From Gigaspora rosea (taxonomy: Eukaryota > Glomeromycota > Glomeromycetes > Diversisporales > Gigasporaceae): a stretch of DNA of 64,000 bases. The position numbers and the translations under genes were made by a program. Position 1 is the stretch's first letter. Each line of letters opens with the position of its first letter. The stretch lies in contig QKWP01000363.1 in the NCBI GenBank assembly GCA_003550325.1, positions 213,402-277,401 of the forward strand. The letters are read 5' to 3'. The notes under the pieces were generated by a model, which worked only from the letters and a program-made list of their open reading frames with translations, did no database searches and was not told where the DNA came from. Positions 55,655 through 64,000 of this stretch are shown one piece after another.

Positions 55655-57093
55655 GATTTAGATGATTTAAGTGTCTGGGTCGGTAGGCGTGATAGAGCAT
55701 CAACATTAGAGTGGATTCTTCCAGGTTTGTGAAAGATTTCAAAGTTATAAGGTTGGAGTTTAAGAATCCATCTTCCAATTCTTCCTTTAGGTTCAGAAGT
55801 ACGTAGCCATTTCAATGCTGAATGGTCTGTAACTAAGATGAACTTGGTAGCGCCTAGGTATTTATGAAAGTGTTCGATTGCCCATACTACAGCAGCACAT
55901 TCTAGTTCGGTTGCGCCGTAGTTTACTTCTTCTTTTCGTAGACTTTTGCTTGCATAGGCAATGGGGTGTTCCTTATGATTTTGGTCCAATTGACTGAGAG
56001 TAGCACCAAATCCATAGTAAGAAGCATCGGTGGCCAAGATAAAGGTCTTTCTGAAATTAGGGTAGGCTAATATAGGGGCAGCAGTAAGTCGGTCTTTTAG
56101 TTCATTAAAAGCTTCCTGTTGAATATGGGTCCATCGATATGGTTCGTCTTTTTGTAACAATCGATTTAAGGGTTTAGCAATAGCAGAGAAATTTTGGATA
56201 AATTGTCTATAGTATCCAGCTAATCCCAAGAATGAGCGAAGTTGGGTTATATTCTGCGGTGGTTGGATCTTTTGTACGGCTTCAATTTTGGTAGGGTCAG
56301 GGGCTATTTCACTAGGTGCAATTATATGGCCTAAGAAGGGTAATCTTTGTATCCAAAAGTTACATTTCTCGATATTAAGTCGCAAACCAGCTTGTTTGAT
56401 TCTGTGAAACACTTCATTCAAGTGCTTCAGGTGGTCATCGAATGTTCGAGAGTATACTATAGTATCATCCAAGTATACTACTACAAATTTCCAAGCAATC
56501 CCTTCATAAACTCGGTCCATTAGTCTTTGGAACGTAGCAGGGGCATTACAAAGTCCAAAAGGCATCACATTGAACTCGTACGTTCCATAGCGAGTTACAA
56601 AAGCAGTCTTTTCTTTATCACGAGGGTGCATAGCTACTTGCCAATATCCACTTGCAAGGTCCAAAGTAGAAAACCAATGCGATCCAGCAAGAGTATTTAA
56701 CATTTCATCAATACGAGGTAGAGGGTATGCATCCTTTTTAGTAACATTGTTAAGTTTTCGGTAGTCTACACAGAAGCGTAATTTGCCATTTTTCTTCTTG
56801 ACTAGAACAACAGGGGAAGTCCAGGGACTATTCGAAGGCCGGATAAGTTTATGTTTCATCATTCGTTGGATTTCCTCTTTAATAAATGTCTGTTCACTTG
56901 GAGGTATAGAATAGGGTCTAGAGCGAATGGGTGGTACATCTTCTGTAAAAATACGATGAGAAACTAAGTCAGTCCTTCCTAATTCATTAATGTCTGTTGC
57001 GAAAATGTCTGCAAATTTCTCAAGTAAGTGTCTAAATTTAAGTCCTTGATCTGCAGCAAGAGGACCTGTGTTTAATGAAGTAGTTGGGGTCAA
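55651..57093 (-). CDS. Reverse transcriptase and RNase H of the younger element
   Basis: 480 codons, open. Reverse transcriptase motifs in order: KKNGKLRFCVDYRKLN, STLDLASGYWQVAM, NVMPFGLCNAPATFQRLMD, then VVVYLDDTIVYS (YLDD active site) and FLGHII. The Ty3-type connection follows (LRSFLGLAGYYRQFI). RNase H: ILATDASYYGFGATLSQ with the catalytic Asp, TELECAAVVWAIEHFHKYL, and VTDHSALKWL. It ends SNVDALSRLPT. Typical Ty3/gypsy pol core that copies the element's RNA into DNA in particles. Its first residues read as a linker after the zinc-finger module, so expression as part of a longer polyprotein is likely. Confidence 0.93.
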   Translation of the reverse strand: MTPTTSLNTGPLAADQGLKFRHLLEKFADIFATDINELGRTDLVSHRIFTEDVPPIRSRPYSIPPSEQTFIKEEIQRMMKHKLIRPSNSPWTSPVVLVKKKNGKLRFCVDYRKLNNVTKKDAYPLPRIDEMLNTLAGSHWFSTLDLASGYWQVAMHPRDKEKTAFVTRYGTYEFNVMPFGLCNAPATFQRLMDRVYEGIAWKFVVVYLDDTIVYSRTFDDHLKHLNEVFHRIKQAGLRLNIEKCNFWIQRLPFLGHIIAPSEIAPDPTKIEAVQKIQPPQNITQLRSFLGLAGYYRQFIQNFSAIAKPLNRLLQKDEPYRWTHIQQEAFNELKDRLTAAPILAYPNFRKTFILATDASYYGFGATLSQLDQNHKEHPIAYASKSLRKEEVNYGATELECAAVVWAIEHFHKYLGATKFILVTDHSALKWLRTSEPKGRIGRWILKLQPYNFEIFHKPGRIHSNVDALSRLPTQTLKSSKS

Positions 57094-57236
57094 CGTATAT
57101 TCCTCATAGGGGATAAGGGTGTCTATACTATATACAGGGGTAGGTACTAAATTTATAGGGTGTTCAGGGGGTTTAAGGGGTCTGTTAATACAGTTGTCTG
57201 AGTCAACAGGTAGTTTGCCATCATGCCTAGGATTAT

Positions 57237-58877
57237 CTAAAAATTTGTATTTGCGAACAGGGTAGCAAGGGTTTCAGTTCTTTGTTGTAGGTACTGGGTG
57301 TCTTGGTGAATAAGGCGAAGTAATTGTTGATTAAAGTTTTCAAGTTTTTGGACTTGTTGTTGAAGTTGTTCAATGGTCTGGTTCTGTTGGACAACTTGTT
57401 GTTGTAATGTTTCAAAAACTTCGATAGTGACAGTATTTTGATCACTTTGAATAGGTTCTATATATATAACTTCTGGTTCTGGTTCGAATATTGGTGGTGG
57501 TGGAGGTACACATTCTGTACAGTATCCATCATGTTCATCAAGTTCTTCCTGGTGCTTAACATGAAGACATTCCTTGCAGAGGTCAATAGGGGTGTCTGAG
57601 AAGTTTCTTCTAAGATTAGCGAGAGCAGTTTCTTTACAGAATTCAGGATGGCTAGTGTCGAAGGAAATTTCAAGGGTCTGTTGTAATTGAAATTCTTCAT
57701 TCCCTTCTAATATACCATGTTCAGCACGAAGTACTAATTGCATTTCTTCCTGACTCCAAGGTTGGTTAATACGATCAGTCATTAAAGGTTCTAAGGCTTC
57801 AGTCAGGCTTTGGTCCAATTCTTGTAAGAAAATCTTTGCAAGTCGGAAGATACGGGTCTGGTTCATTTCATACTGAGATCCAGCACTCCTGTTGGACTCG
57901 GTATAATGTCTGATTCTGGTCCACAAATTATAATTTGCATTGTAGAGAACATCCTGTCCTGCTTTATAAGCATAGAGGTGTTCAAGGTCACAAAACCAAA
58001 GGGCTTGTTCTAGGCTTTCTAGATTATTCATCTTAGAGGTAGGTCTAGTTTCTCCACAGATTTTACATTGGACAAGGGTTCCACGTCCTTCTCCGTGGCT
58101 ATAATAATATATACGTTGAGGGTCATCAAGAGGGAGTTCATAATAATAGTCAGAGACACATCCTCGGCAAACAAACTGATTGTTAAGAACTTGTAGGTCT
58201 TCTGGTCTATTTGGTTTCTTGCAGTGACAGCAGTGGTGAGTACGCCTTGTACTAAAGTTATACATTCGACGGGCTTCAATATCATCCGGATTACATCCAC
58301 ATTGGCAAATTCGGTTCTGTTCCTTAAGGGCTCCAAAAGAACAGTCAACGGCAATATGTCCAGTTGCTCTACAGGTATGACAAATATTTTCAGGGCAGTT
58401 TCGGTACAAATGGTCATTACCATTGCAGGTACGGCAAGAGGTCCGCTTTGGTACTTGTTGTGGGCAGTGGACAGCAATATGTCCATCCTGTCGACAGTGA
58501 TTACAACGGTTGGTAGGGCAGTTGGCAAAGAGATGTTCAGGTGAGCCACAATTGCCACATACATGAGAGTTAGGAGGGACACGCCTTCTATGTCTAGGCT
58601 GGTGGATAATCCATGGGTTGGTATCATCATCAGAGGTAGAGATAATGTCTAGTTCATGGGTGGTGATAAAAGCATAAGCTTCTTGAGGGACTAAGTATTC
58701 CTGTTCATATGTGTCTAATTCAGCAGGGTCGGTAACAGTAGGTTGTGAGAGTAATAGTTGGTTACTTTCATAGGAAGTAGGAACGGTATGTTTCTTGTTT
58801 TTCCACTTAAAAGAGTAGCATCCATTTTTCCAATTGTAACTGGCTTCAACTTTCTTTGACCAGTCATTTCCAAGCAA
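57237..58877 (-). CDS. Zinc-knuckle and coiled-coil module between protease and RT
   Basis: 546 codons, open. It begins with the end of the retropepsin (LGNDWSKKV). Four zinc knuckles of the C-x2-C-x4-H-x4-C type follow at about residues 107-175: CGNCGSPEHLFANC, CNHCRQDGHIAVHC, CRTCNGNDHLYRNC, CHTCRATGHIAVDC. Next come further CxxC pairs (HCCHCKKP, CRGC, CKICGE) that could form RING- or LIM-like sites, then a CKECLHVKHQEEL...CTEC pair. A glutamine-rich coiled coil forms the C-terminus (LQQQVVQQNQTIEQLQQQVQ). The C-terminal half is conserved in the older element (63418-63933). Usual Ty3/gypsy elements go from protease straight to reverse transcriptase, so a ~500-residue nucleic-acid-binding module here is unusual. 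Confidence 0.85.
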   Translation of the reverse strand: MLGNDWSKKVEASYNWKNGCYSFKWKNKKHTVPTSYESNQLLLSQPTVTDPAELDTYEQEYLVPQEAYAFITTHELDIISTSDDDTNPWIIHQPRHRRRVPPNSHVCGNCGSPEHLFANCPTNRCNHCRQDGHIAVHCPQQVPKRTSCRTCNGNDHLYRNCPENICHTCRATGHIAVDCSFGALKEQNRICQCGCNPDDIEARRMYNFSTRRTHHCCHCKKPNRPEDLQVLNNQFVCRGCVSDYYYELPLDDPQRIYYYSHGEGRGTLVQCKICGETRPTSKMNNLESLEQALWFCDLEHLYAYKAGQDVLYNANYNLWTRIRHYTESNRSAGSQYEMNQTRIFRLAKIFLQELDQSLTEALEPLMTDRINQPWSQEEMQLVLRAEHGILEGNEEFQLQQTLEISFDTSHPEFCKETALANLRRNFSDTPIDLCKECLHVKHQEELDEHDGYCTECVPPPPPIFEPEPEVIYIEPIQSDQNTVTIEVFETLQQQVVQQNQTIEQLQQQVQKLENFNQQLLRLIHQDTQYLQQRTETLATLFANTNF

Positions 58878-59150
58878 TAATGAGTAAGAGGTGGCAGGGA
58901 CTACTTCATTGGTAATAGGAATAATAGCACCATCTATTTCTATAGTAAGTCTCGAATAATTCCCAAAGGACGAGAAGGGGTTCCAGTAGCAGGTATGATA
59001 AGGCTAAGAGAGGCTTGTTCTATTTTTAATCCTAGATCTTGGACTAATTAGTGTGCGATCATGCTGATAGAGGCTCCACTGTCAATAATAGATTCTTGTG
59101 GTTCTTGATTGATTTTAACATTACATTTGACAGGTTAGTATAAGCAGATG
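58830..59150 (-). other. Retropepsin (aspartic protease) region of the younger element
   Basis: On the minus strand DSGAS (active-site motif, near 59085-59095) is preceded by an ESII strand. The region ends in LLGNDW, the usual end of retropepsins of this class. It lies between gag and the zinc-finger module. The region is not one clean open frame and is treated as a fossil. Confidence 0.7.
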
Positions 59151-59299
59151 TCTGGATCAAATTAGCAGTTTTAGCTTCTTCGCACAAGTAAGAAGATAGT
59201 GCAGTACGAACAGAAGGGTTGTCTAGGAACGTTTCCCATTTTTGTGAACTAAGAGGTGAGTTGGTAGTGGTAGTAGTAGAAGGAGTTCCATCAAGATAG

Positions 59300-61168
59300 T
59301 TAACATTTCTGTAGTAGAGTGAGGGGTTCGGTTGCTAGGTCTCCAAGAAGAAGATCAGTCTCGACTTCTAGATCGGTAGTTATCTCGATCATTACGATTA
59401 TTTCTATTTCTAGAGCGGCTTCGGTCTCTATTGTAATAATCTCGGTCCCTATTATCTTGACTTCTAGATCTGTTTCTATAAGAGTCACGTCAATAGTTGT
59501 TATTATTGGACTGTCTGTTTCTTCCTCGTTATTACTTTGATTCTTCTTTTTAAGACGACAATGTGCAATAAAGTGTCCGGTTCGACTACAATAATGACAG
59601 GTAGGAGGTTGTTTAATTGGATTGGCTTGTTTAGGAGAATCAGCATAGTTTACCGAGAGGTTAGCAGGTGGTTGCTTCTGCGCGAGGTTAATACTAAGTT
59701 GAGCGATTTGTTCAGTTAGTTGTTTAATGGCTTGGTCTGTATCGGTATTAGGAGAAGCTATAAGTTTTTCAGTTTCCCATTTACGAGCAGTTTTCATAGC
59801 AGTATCAAGATCAGCAGGTTCAGAGGCTTGTACATTTATAGCAAACTCAGGACGAAGGCCTTGGATAAAGAGTTGGATTACAAAGGCATCAGGGAAGTCT
59901 TTATCAGGGTCAACACGTCGCTTCAGTTTTCTGAACCGGTTAATATAGTCATCAACTAAGTTGGCACCTTGTTTGACATCAAAAAGTTGCTTTTGCCACA
60001 TAACTTTTTGTTTTGGGGTAACAAATCGGTCTAGAAACAGGTGTTTAAAACTAGTATCTTGATTATCCTTATCACTAAAAACAGTAGGCTTAGTGGTAAG
60101 GGAGGAAAACCAGTCTAAGGCAATTCGTTTCAAGTAGACAGGGATAAGTTCTAATTTTCGGGCAGCATTCCATCGGTTAGCAACGGCAGCATGCTTGAAT
60201 TCTGAATACCATTCGAGTGGGTCTTGGGTTCCATCTCCATTAAAGAAATTAACAGGAAGAAGATTCCTTTCAACTCCTCCATAGACAAATGCAGCAGCTA
60301 AGGTATTAATAGCAGTAGCAGCATCAGCAATCGCTCGTTCAGCCATAATGGGAGATGAGTTGTCTACAGGTGAGGTTAGGGAAGGTTCTTGGTCTTCTTC
60401 ACTAGTTTCTTCAGTAGTATCTGGTAAAAGTCTATCTAAATTAAAAGTAGAGGTAGTTTCAAAGAAATTTTCAAGGTCTATATCTTGTTGATTAGGTGCT
60501 AAAACTGTAGGACTTGCAGGTAGGCTAGTATGTTGGAACGAAGGGGTGTGAGAGCTAAGATCACTATTATGTTCACTATAGGGGAGTAGGTTAAAACCAA
60601 GAGGAGTAGAGGGGCGATCCTCAGGGGTAGTAAGAAGAGGTACAGTGTTAAAAGTAGGGCTAGATCCTTCGATAATAGAATATCCTAAGTCTGAATATCG
60701 AGGATTATAGTTTTCAGTATCGGTGTCTAAGTATGGGTCAAAAGTAGTATAGTCCGCAAAATCAAGAGGAGGTAAAGTTGTTCGATGGGTAAAGCGTTGA
60801 AGAATAGCAAGAGCAATTTCTCTTGGGTTGTCAAGTTCTATTTGATATCGGCAGCTAAAAATAATATCTCGAATACAAGCACGGATAGTAGCAGGGTCTC
60901 TAGTAGCAGTCAGGCGAATAAAGTTTCCAGTAGTTTGAGAGGTATAGGAATCAGCGGAGTAGGTACCAGAATACCAATGCCAAAATCTTCCAAAAGGTGT
61001 TCGAGCAAAAACACGACCACTAGAGCGAGGGGGAGGATAATACTCTTGACAAGAAAGATCAGGAGCACGTAGTTGGAGAGAGTGAAATGGAAGAGCAGAG
61101 TTTTGATGATGTTCTACTAGGTGGTTTCTAATATATCGATTATATAATTCGTTAATATCAGTAGTCAT
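59300..61168 (-). CDS. Gag of the younger element
   Basis: 622 codons, starting MTTDINELYNRYIRNHLVEH. The long N-terminal part is rich in S, T and P. The retrotransposon gag capsid-like domain lies in the second half (FNGDGTQDPLEWYSEFKHAA, LDWFSSL, FLDRFVTPKQKVMWQKQLF, GANLVDDYINRFRKL, FIQGLRPEFA). A single CCHC knuckle follows near the C-terminus (CHYCSRTGHFIAHC). It packages element RNA in virus-like particles. It follows the 5' LTR and primer-binding site by about 330 bases. The ATG at 61168 is the first of the frame. Confidence 0.9.
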   Translation of the reverse strand: MTTDINELYNRYIRNHLVEHHQNSALPFHSLQLRAPDLSCQEYYPPPRSSGRVFARTPFGRFWHWYSGTYSADSYTSQTTGNFIRLTATRDPATIRACIRDIIFSCRYQIELDNPREIALAILQRFTHRTTLPPLDFADYTTFDPYLDTDTENYNPRYSDLGYSIIEGSSPTFNTVPLLTTPEDRPSTPLGFNLLPYSEHNSDLSSHTPSFQHTSLPASPTVLAPNQQDIDLENFFETTSTFNLDRLLPDTTEETSEEDQEPSLTSPVDNSSPIMAERAIADAATAINTLAAAFVYGGVERNLLPVNFFNGDGTQDPLEWYSEFKHAAVANRWNAARKLELIPVYLKRIALDWFSSLTTKPTVFSDKDNQDTSFKHLFLDRFVTPKQKVMWQKQLFDVKQGANLVDDYINRFRKLKRRVDPDKDFPDAFVIQLFIQGLRPEFAINVQASEPADLDTAMKTARKWETEKLIASPNTDTDQAIKQLTEQIAQLSINLAQKQPPANLSVNYADSPKQANPIKQPPTCHYCSRTGHFIAHCRLKKKNQSNNEEETDSPIITTIDVTLIETDLEVKIIGTEIITIETEAALEIEIIVMIEITTDLEVETDLLLGDLATEPLTLLQKC

Positions 61169-61260
61169 ATGCCTTATGACTCCTGACTAAATCTCAAAAT
61201 AATTAATTGTTAGTAATATCTTGTTAGTAAGTTTAGTTAAATAGATAGAATCCTTGGGCA

Positions 61261-61430
61261 AAGAGTCTTCCAGGATGAACAGCAGCAGCAAATGTTATGA
61301 GAAATAAACAGCAATTAAAATAAATAGAGTCCTTGGGCAAAGAGTCTTCCAGGACGAACGGCAGCAGCAAAATAGGTTTTATAGAGTCCGTGGGCAAAGA
61401 GACTTCCAGGACGAACAGCAGCAGCTAGAG
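61261..61430. repeat. Short tandem repeats in the leader of the younger element
   Basis: Three copies of a segment with GAGTCCTTGGGCAAAGAGTC and CAGGAnGAACnGCAGCAGC, spaced by about 60 bp, lie between primer-binding site and gag. They may be packaging or leader repeats. Confidence 0.75.
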
Positions 61431-61479
61431 TTGTAGAGGTTTTCAAATATCTTCAATAATATCCAAATGTTTTAAATGA

Positions 61480-61497
61480 TTCCGCCAGAAGGCACCA
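61480..61497 (-). other. Primer-binding site of the younger element
   Basis: On the minus strand, TGGTGCCTTCTGGCGGA starts three bases inside the 5' LTR. TGG followed by a tRNA 3'-end complement is typical. Which tRNA it pairs with cannot be decided here. Confidence 0.65.
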
Positions 61498-61499
61498 AA

Positions 61500-62227
61500 T
61501 GTTACAGTAGGGAGGCCTTCTTTAACTCCTTACTATAACAACGACACGGCTACAGGGATCCTTTATCGGTTTATAGCGGTGTCCAAGAGGTAGGTATAAT
61601 TCCTTAGTCTGTAAGAAATTATACTCTTCTCTAAGGGCAGTTCGTGAGAGTATTCAATGAGGAATTATCGATTTTACTATTACTTGATAATAAACTTGGT
61701 GTTATTAAGATAAATAGTTTCTTTATTAATAATCTAAGATAGGGCTATCCTTAGGTTTCTGTTCCTAAGAAATCCCAGTACAAGATGTATATTAAGTATA
61801 AGAGAAGTGGGGTGTCTTGGTCTAGTTTGACTAAGGGAAATTCTATGTCTTTAAATACATTTTAGAATAAGCGTTATAAGCGTTAATTTACAATAATAAA
61901 CACTATAATCTACAAGAGCAACATAAGCGTTATAAGCGTCATAAGCGTTATAAGCGTCATAAGCGTTATAAGCGTGATAATCGTTATAAGCGTTATAAGC
62001 GTGATAATTGTTATAAGCGTTATAAGCGTGATAATCGTTATAAGCGTTATAAGCGTGATAATCGTTATAAGCGTTATAAGCGTGATAATCGTTATAAGCG
62101 TTATAAGCGGTATCAACTATTCTAACTTCTCAAGATAATAATAAAATACAATATAATAATAAAATATAATAATAAAAATAAAATAATAAAATAATAAGGT
62201 AATATAATAAACTATCGTTCTATAACA
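61500..62227 (-). repeat. 5' LTR of the younger element
   Basis: 728 bp, the unexpanded partner of 48095-53502. It carries five 27-bp units (61976-62110), preceded by extra TATAAGCGT 9-mers, in the U3 part. Flanked at right by the GTAG duplication (62228-62231). Confidence 0.95.
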
Positions 62228-63280
62228 GTAGCTCCATAGCCATTGTAAGAAGCATCGGTAGCGAGTATAAATGTCTGTTTGAAATTGGGGTAGGCTAGAA
62301 TAGGGGCAGTAATAAGTCTAGATTTTAATTCTTCGAATGCTTTTTGTTGTTCATTTTGCCATATATAGGGTTCATCGTTTTGTAGAAGAGAGTTTAAAGG
62401 TCGAGCAATTGATGAGAAATTTTTGATAAACTGGCGATAGTATCCTACAAGTCCCAGGAAAGATCGAAGGGCTGTGAGGTTTTTAGGAGGTTGAATCTGT
62501 TGGACAGCTTCAACTTTTTGAGAATCGGGGGCAATTCCTCGAGCAGAAATTAATGTCCTAAGAAAGGCAGTTGGTGCATCCAAAAGGTACATTTATCTAT
62601 GTTAAGTCTGAGTCCTGCTTGTCTAATTCTATTAAATACTCTTTGTAAATGGTTTAAATGTTCATTAAAAGTCTTAGAATAAACAATAGTATCATCTAAA
62701 TATACAACTACAAATTTCCATGCAATTTCTTTATATACACGATCTATTAGTCTTTGGAAGGTTGCAGGGGCATTACAGAGACCAAAAAGCATTACATTAA
62801 ATTCATAGATCCCATATCGTGTGGTAAAAGCAGTCTTTTCCTTGTCTTGAGGGTCCATGGCAACTTGCCAATATCCACTAGCTAAGTCAAGAGTGGAGAA
62901 CCAAGAACATCCTGAAAGGGAGTTAAGCATTTCATCTATGCGAGGTAAGGAGTAAGCATCCTTTTTGGTGATAGCATTTAATTTTCTGTAGTCTACACAG
63001 AATCATAATTTGCCATTTTTCTTTCGTACTAGCACAACAGGAGAGGTCCATGAGCTGTCAGAGGGTTGAATGAGTTTGTGTTCCAACATTCTTTGAATTT
63101 TTTTTGTATAAATTCTTGTTCATTGGGAGGTACAGAATAAGGGCGAGAGCGAATGGGGTGTATATCCTTAGTATAGATTCGGTGAGTAACCAAATTAGTT
63201 CGTCCTAGCTCAGTTATATCAGTTGCAAATAGGTCTACAAATTCTTCTAGTAATTTTCGAAAAGCTAGGCCTTGTTCCAT
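62228..63280 (-). pseudogene. Reverse transcriptase region of the older element
   Basis: Continuation of the older element beyond the younger insertion. Motifs: STLDLASGYWQVAMD, LCNAPATFQRLID, VVVYLDDTIVYS, LRSFLGLVGYYRQFI, ILATDASYNGYGAT at the insertion edge, and HRIYTKDIHPIRSRPYS at the upstream end. Similar to but clearly diverged from 55651-57093. Broken in a few places besides the nested insertion. Confidence 0.88.
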
Positions 63281-63417
63281 ATTAAGTGGTCCAATATTTA
63301 AAGAGGTCTGAGTTGTTAGAGTATATTCTTCTCATTCAAGGTCGATAGTGTTTATATGTCTAGGTATTTGGATCTGGTCTGGGTCAGCAGGTAGTTTATG
63401 ATCCTGCCTAGGATTTT

Positions 63418-64000
63418 CTAAAAATTTTGACAGAGCGTATCCAAGGCATTAGCCCGTTGGTGAGCATTTTGGGCTTCTTCTTGGAAAAAGTGTAGAAAGG
63501 TAGCATTAGCAGTTTCCAAGGTTTGAATCTTGGCTTGCAATTGTTCTATCAATTGGCCTTGTTGCTGAACTTGTAATCGAAGTTGGTGAACTTGAAATTT
63601 ATCCTCTGGTTCAAGGGTTTCATTATCAGATAGGGGGTTCATATCTGGTTCCTCAATACTGTCATTAGGAGGTGGGGAATATATTTCTGGTTCTGAGGGT
63701 TTGCAATCATCACAATATCCTTGATTTGCATTTAATTCTTCTTGGTGCTTAACATGTAAACATTCCTGGCAAAGGTCAACAGGAACTGTAAAGTTTCTTC
63801 GAAGTATGGCAAGAGCATACTTCTGGTCATAGTCTGGATGGCTAGTATCAAAGGACTCATCTAAAATTGTTTGTAGAGGGTCGATATCATTTTCTGAAAA
63901 TAGATCTGATTCAGCTTGCAATATAAGTTGCATCTCGTAAGGATTCCATGGTTGGGTGATTCGGTCTGATATGAGAGGTTCTAAAGCCTGGGTAATAGTC
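63418..64000 (-). pseudogene. Zinc/coiled-coil module of the older element, runs off the window
   Basis: Matches the C-terminal half of the 57237-58877 module: SFDTSHPDYD, LRRNFTVPVDLCQECLHVKH, QGYCDDC, and a glutamine-rich coiled coil (LQVQQQGQLIEQLQAKIQ). It lies at the same place, directly upstream of the reverse transcriptase. The zinc knuckles expected further upstream would lie beyond the right edge. Confidence 0.8.

Larger units (their letters stand above)
48095..62227 (-). mobile_element. Younger Ty3/gypsy LTR element, nested in the older one
   Basis: 14.1 kb, minus strand, flanked by GTAG (48091-48094 and 62228-62231), a 4-bp target duplication. In element order: 5' LTR 61500-62227, primer-binding site, gag, protease, zinc-finger module, reverse transcriptase-RNase H, integrase, extra ORF, polypurine tract, 3' LTR 48095-53502. 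The two LTRs differ at about four of roughly 545 comparable bases by eye, so the insertion is recent, apart from a large expansion of the repeat in the left LTR. Most coding parts are long and open; a few disruptions, mainly in the integrase region, mean it is probably not fully functional. Confidence 0.93.

Noticed and set aside
58028-58630. 200-codon minus-strand ORF inside the zinc-finger module
   Set aside because: Shadow frame of the cysteine-rich 546-codon ORF; it has no motif of its own.

Overview
The window looks like nuclear DNA of an arbuscular mycorrhizal fungus (Glomeromycotina, Rhizophagus-like). The evidence is very AT-rich DNA, a gene joining Sel1 repeats to a protein kinase with a short fungal-type intron, WSC-domain membrane proteins, and dense nests of DNA transposons and large Ty3/gypsy elements. 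This is inferred from gene families and base composition, not from a database match. Little of the window is working host gene: one nearly whole Sel1-kinase gene (16467-18431) stands out. Layout: 1-5.9 kb is non-coding and holds a 48-bp minisatellite, GTAC-rich palindromes and several MITEs. Part of it is duplicated at 42.8-44.76 kb. Next come two same-strand copies of a WSC-sensor locus, A at about 5.92-12.3 kb and B at about 24.14-33.0 kb. Both are pseudogenes, and each carries a large insertion the other lacks, so each is the empty site for the other. Copy A holds a 3.6-kb terminal-inverted-repeat (TIR) element carrying a decayed kinase, itself hit by a hAT-like MITE. Copy B holds a 5.9-kb TIR element, itself hit by a decayed 4.1-kb hAT transposon and several MITEs. 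Between the copies lie a decayed membrane-protein gene (about 12.7-13.23 kb), a Sel1 pseudogene on the minus strand (about 14.45-15.0 kb), the Sel1-kinase gene, and a dyad-rich stretch at 20.65-21.25 kb. From 35.08 to 42.45 kb runs a minus-strand pseudogene paralogous to the Sel1-kinase gene. A 4.4-kb Mutator-like element (MULE) with FAR1-like, MULE, SWIM and OTU-protease parts sits inside its catalytic-loop codons, and a second unknown 0.9-kb insert lies further along. From 44.9 kb to the right edge two related Ty3/gypsy elements are nested, both on the minus strand. The older one starts at 44913 and runs off the window. The younger one (48095-62227, TSD GTAG) interrupts it in the reverse transcriptase-RNase H part. 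One LTR of the younger element is 728 bp with five copies of a 27-bp repeat in U3; the other is 5408 bp because the same array has about 179 essentially identical copies. The older family has a different, 7-bp minisatellite at the same place in its LTR. Both families also share two unusual coding parts: a zinc-knuckle and coiled-coil module between protease and reverse transcriptase, and an extra ORF of unknown function between integrase and the 3' LTR. No tRNA, rRNA or CRISPR was seen.
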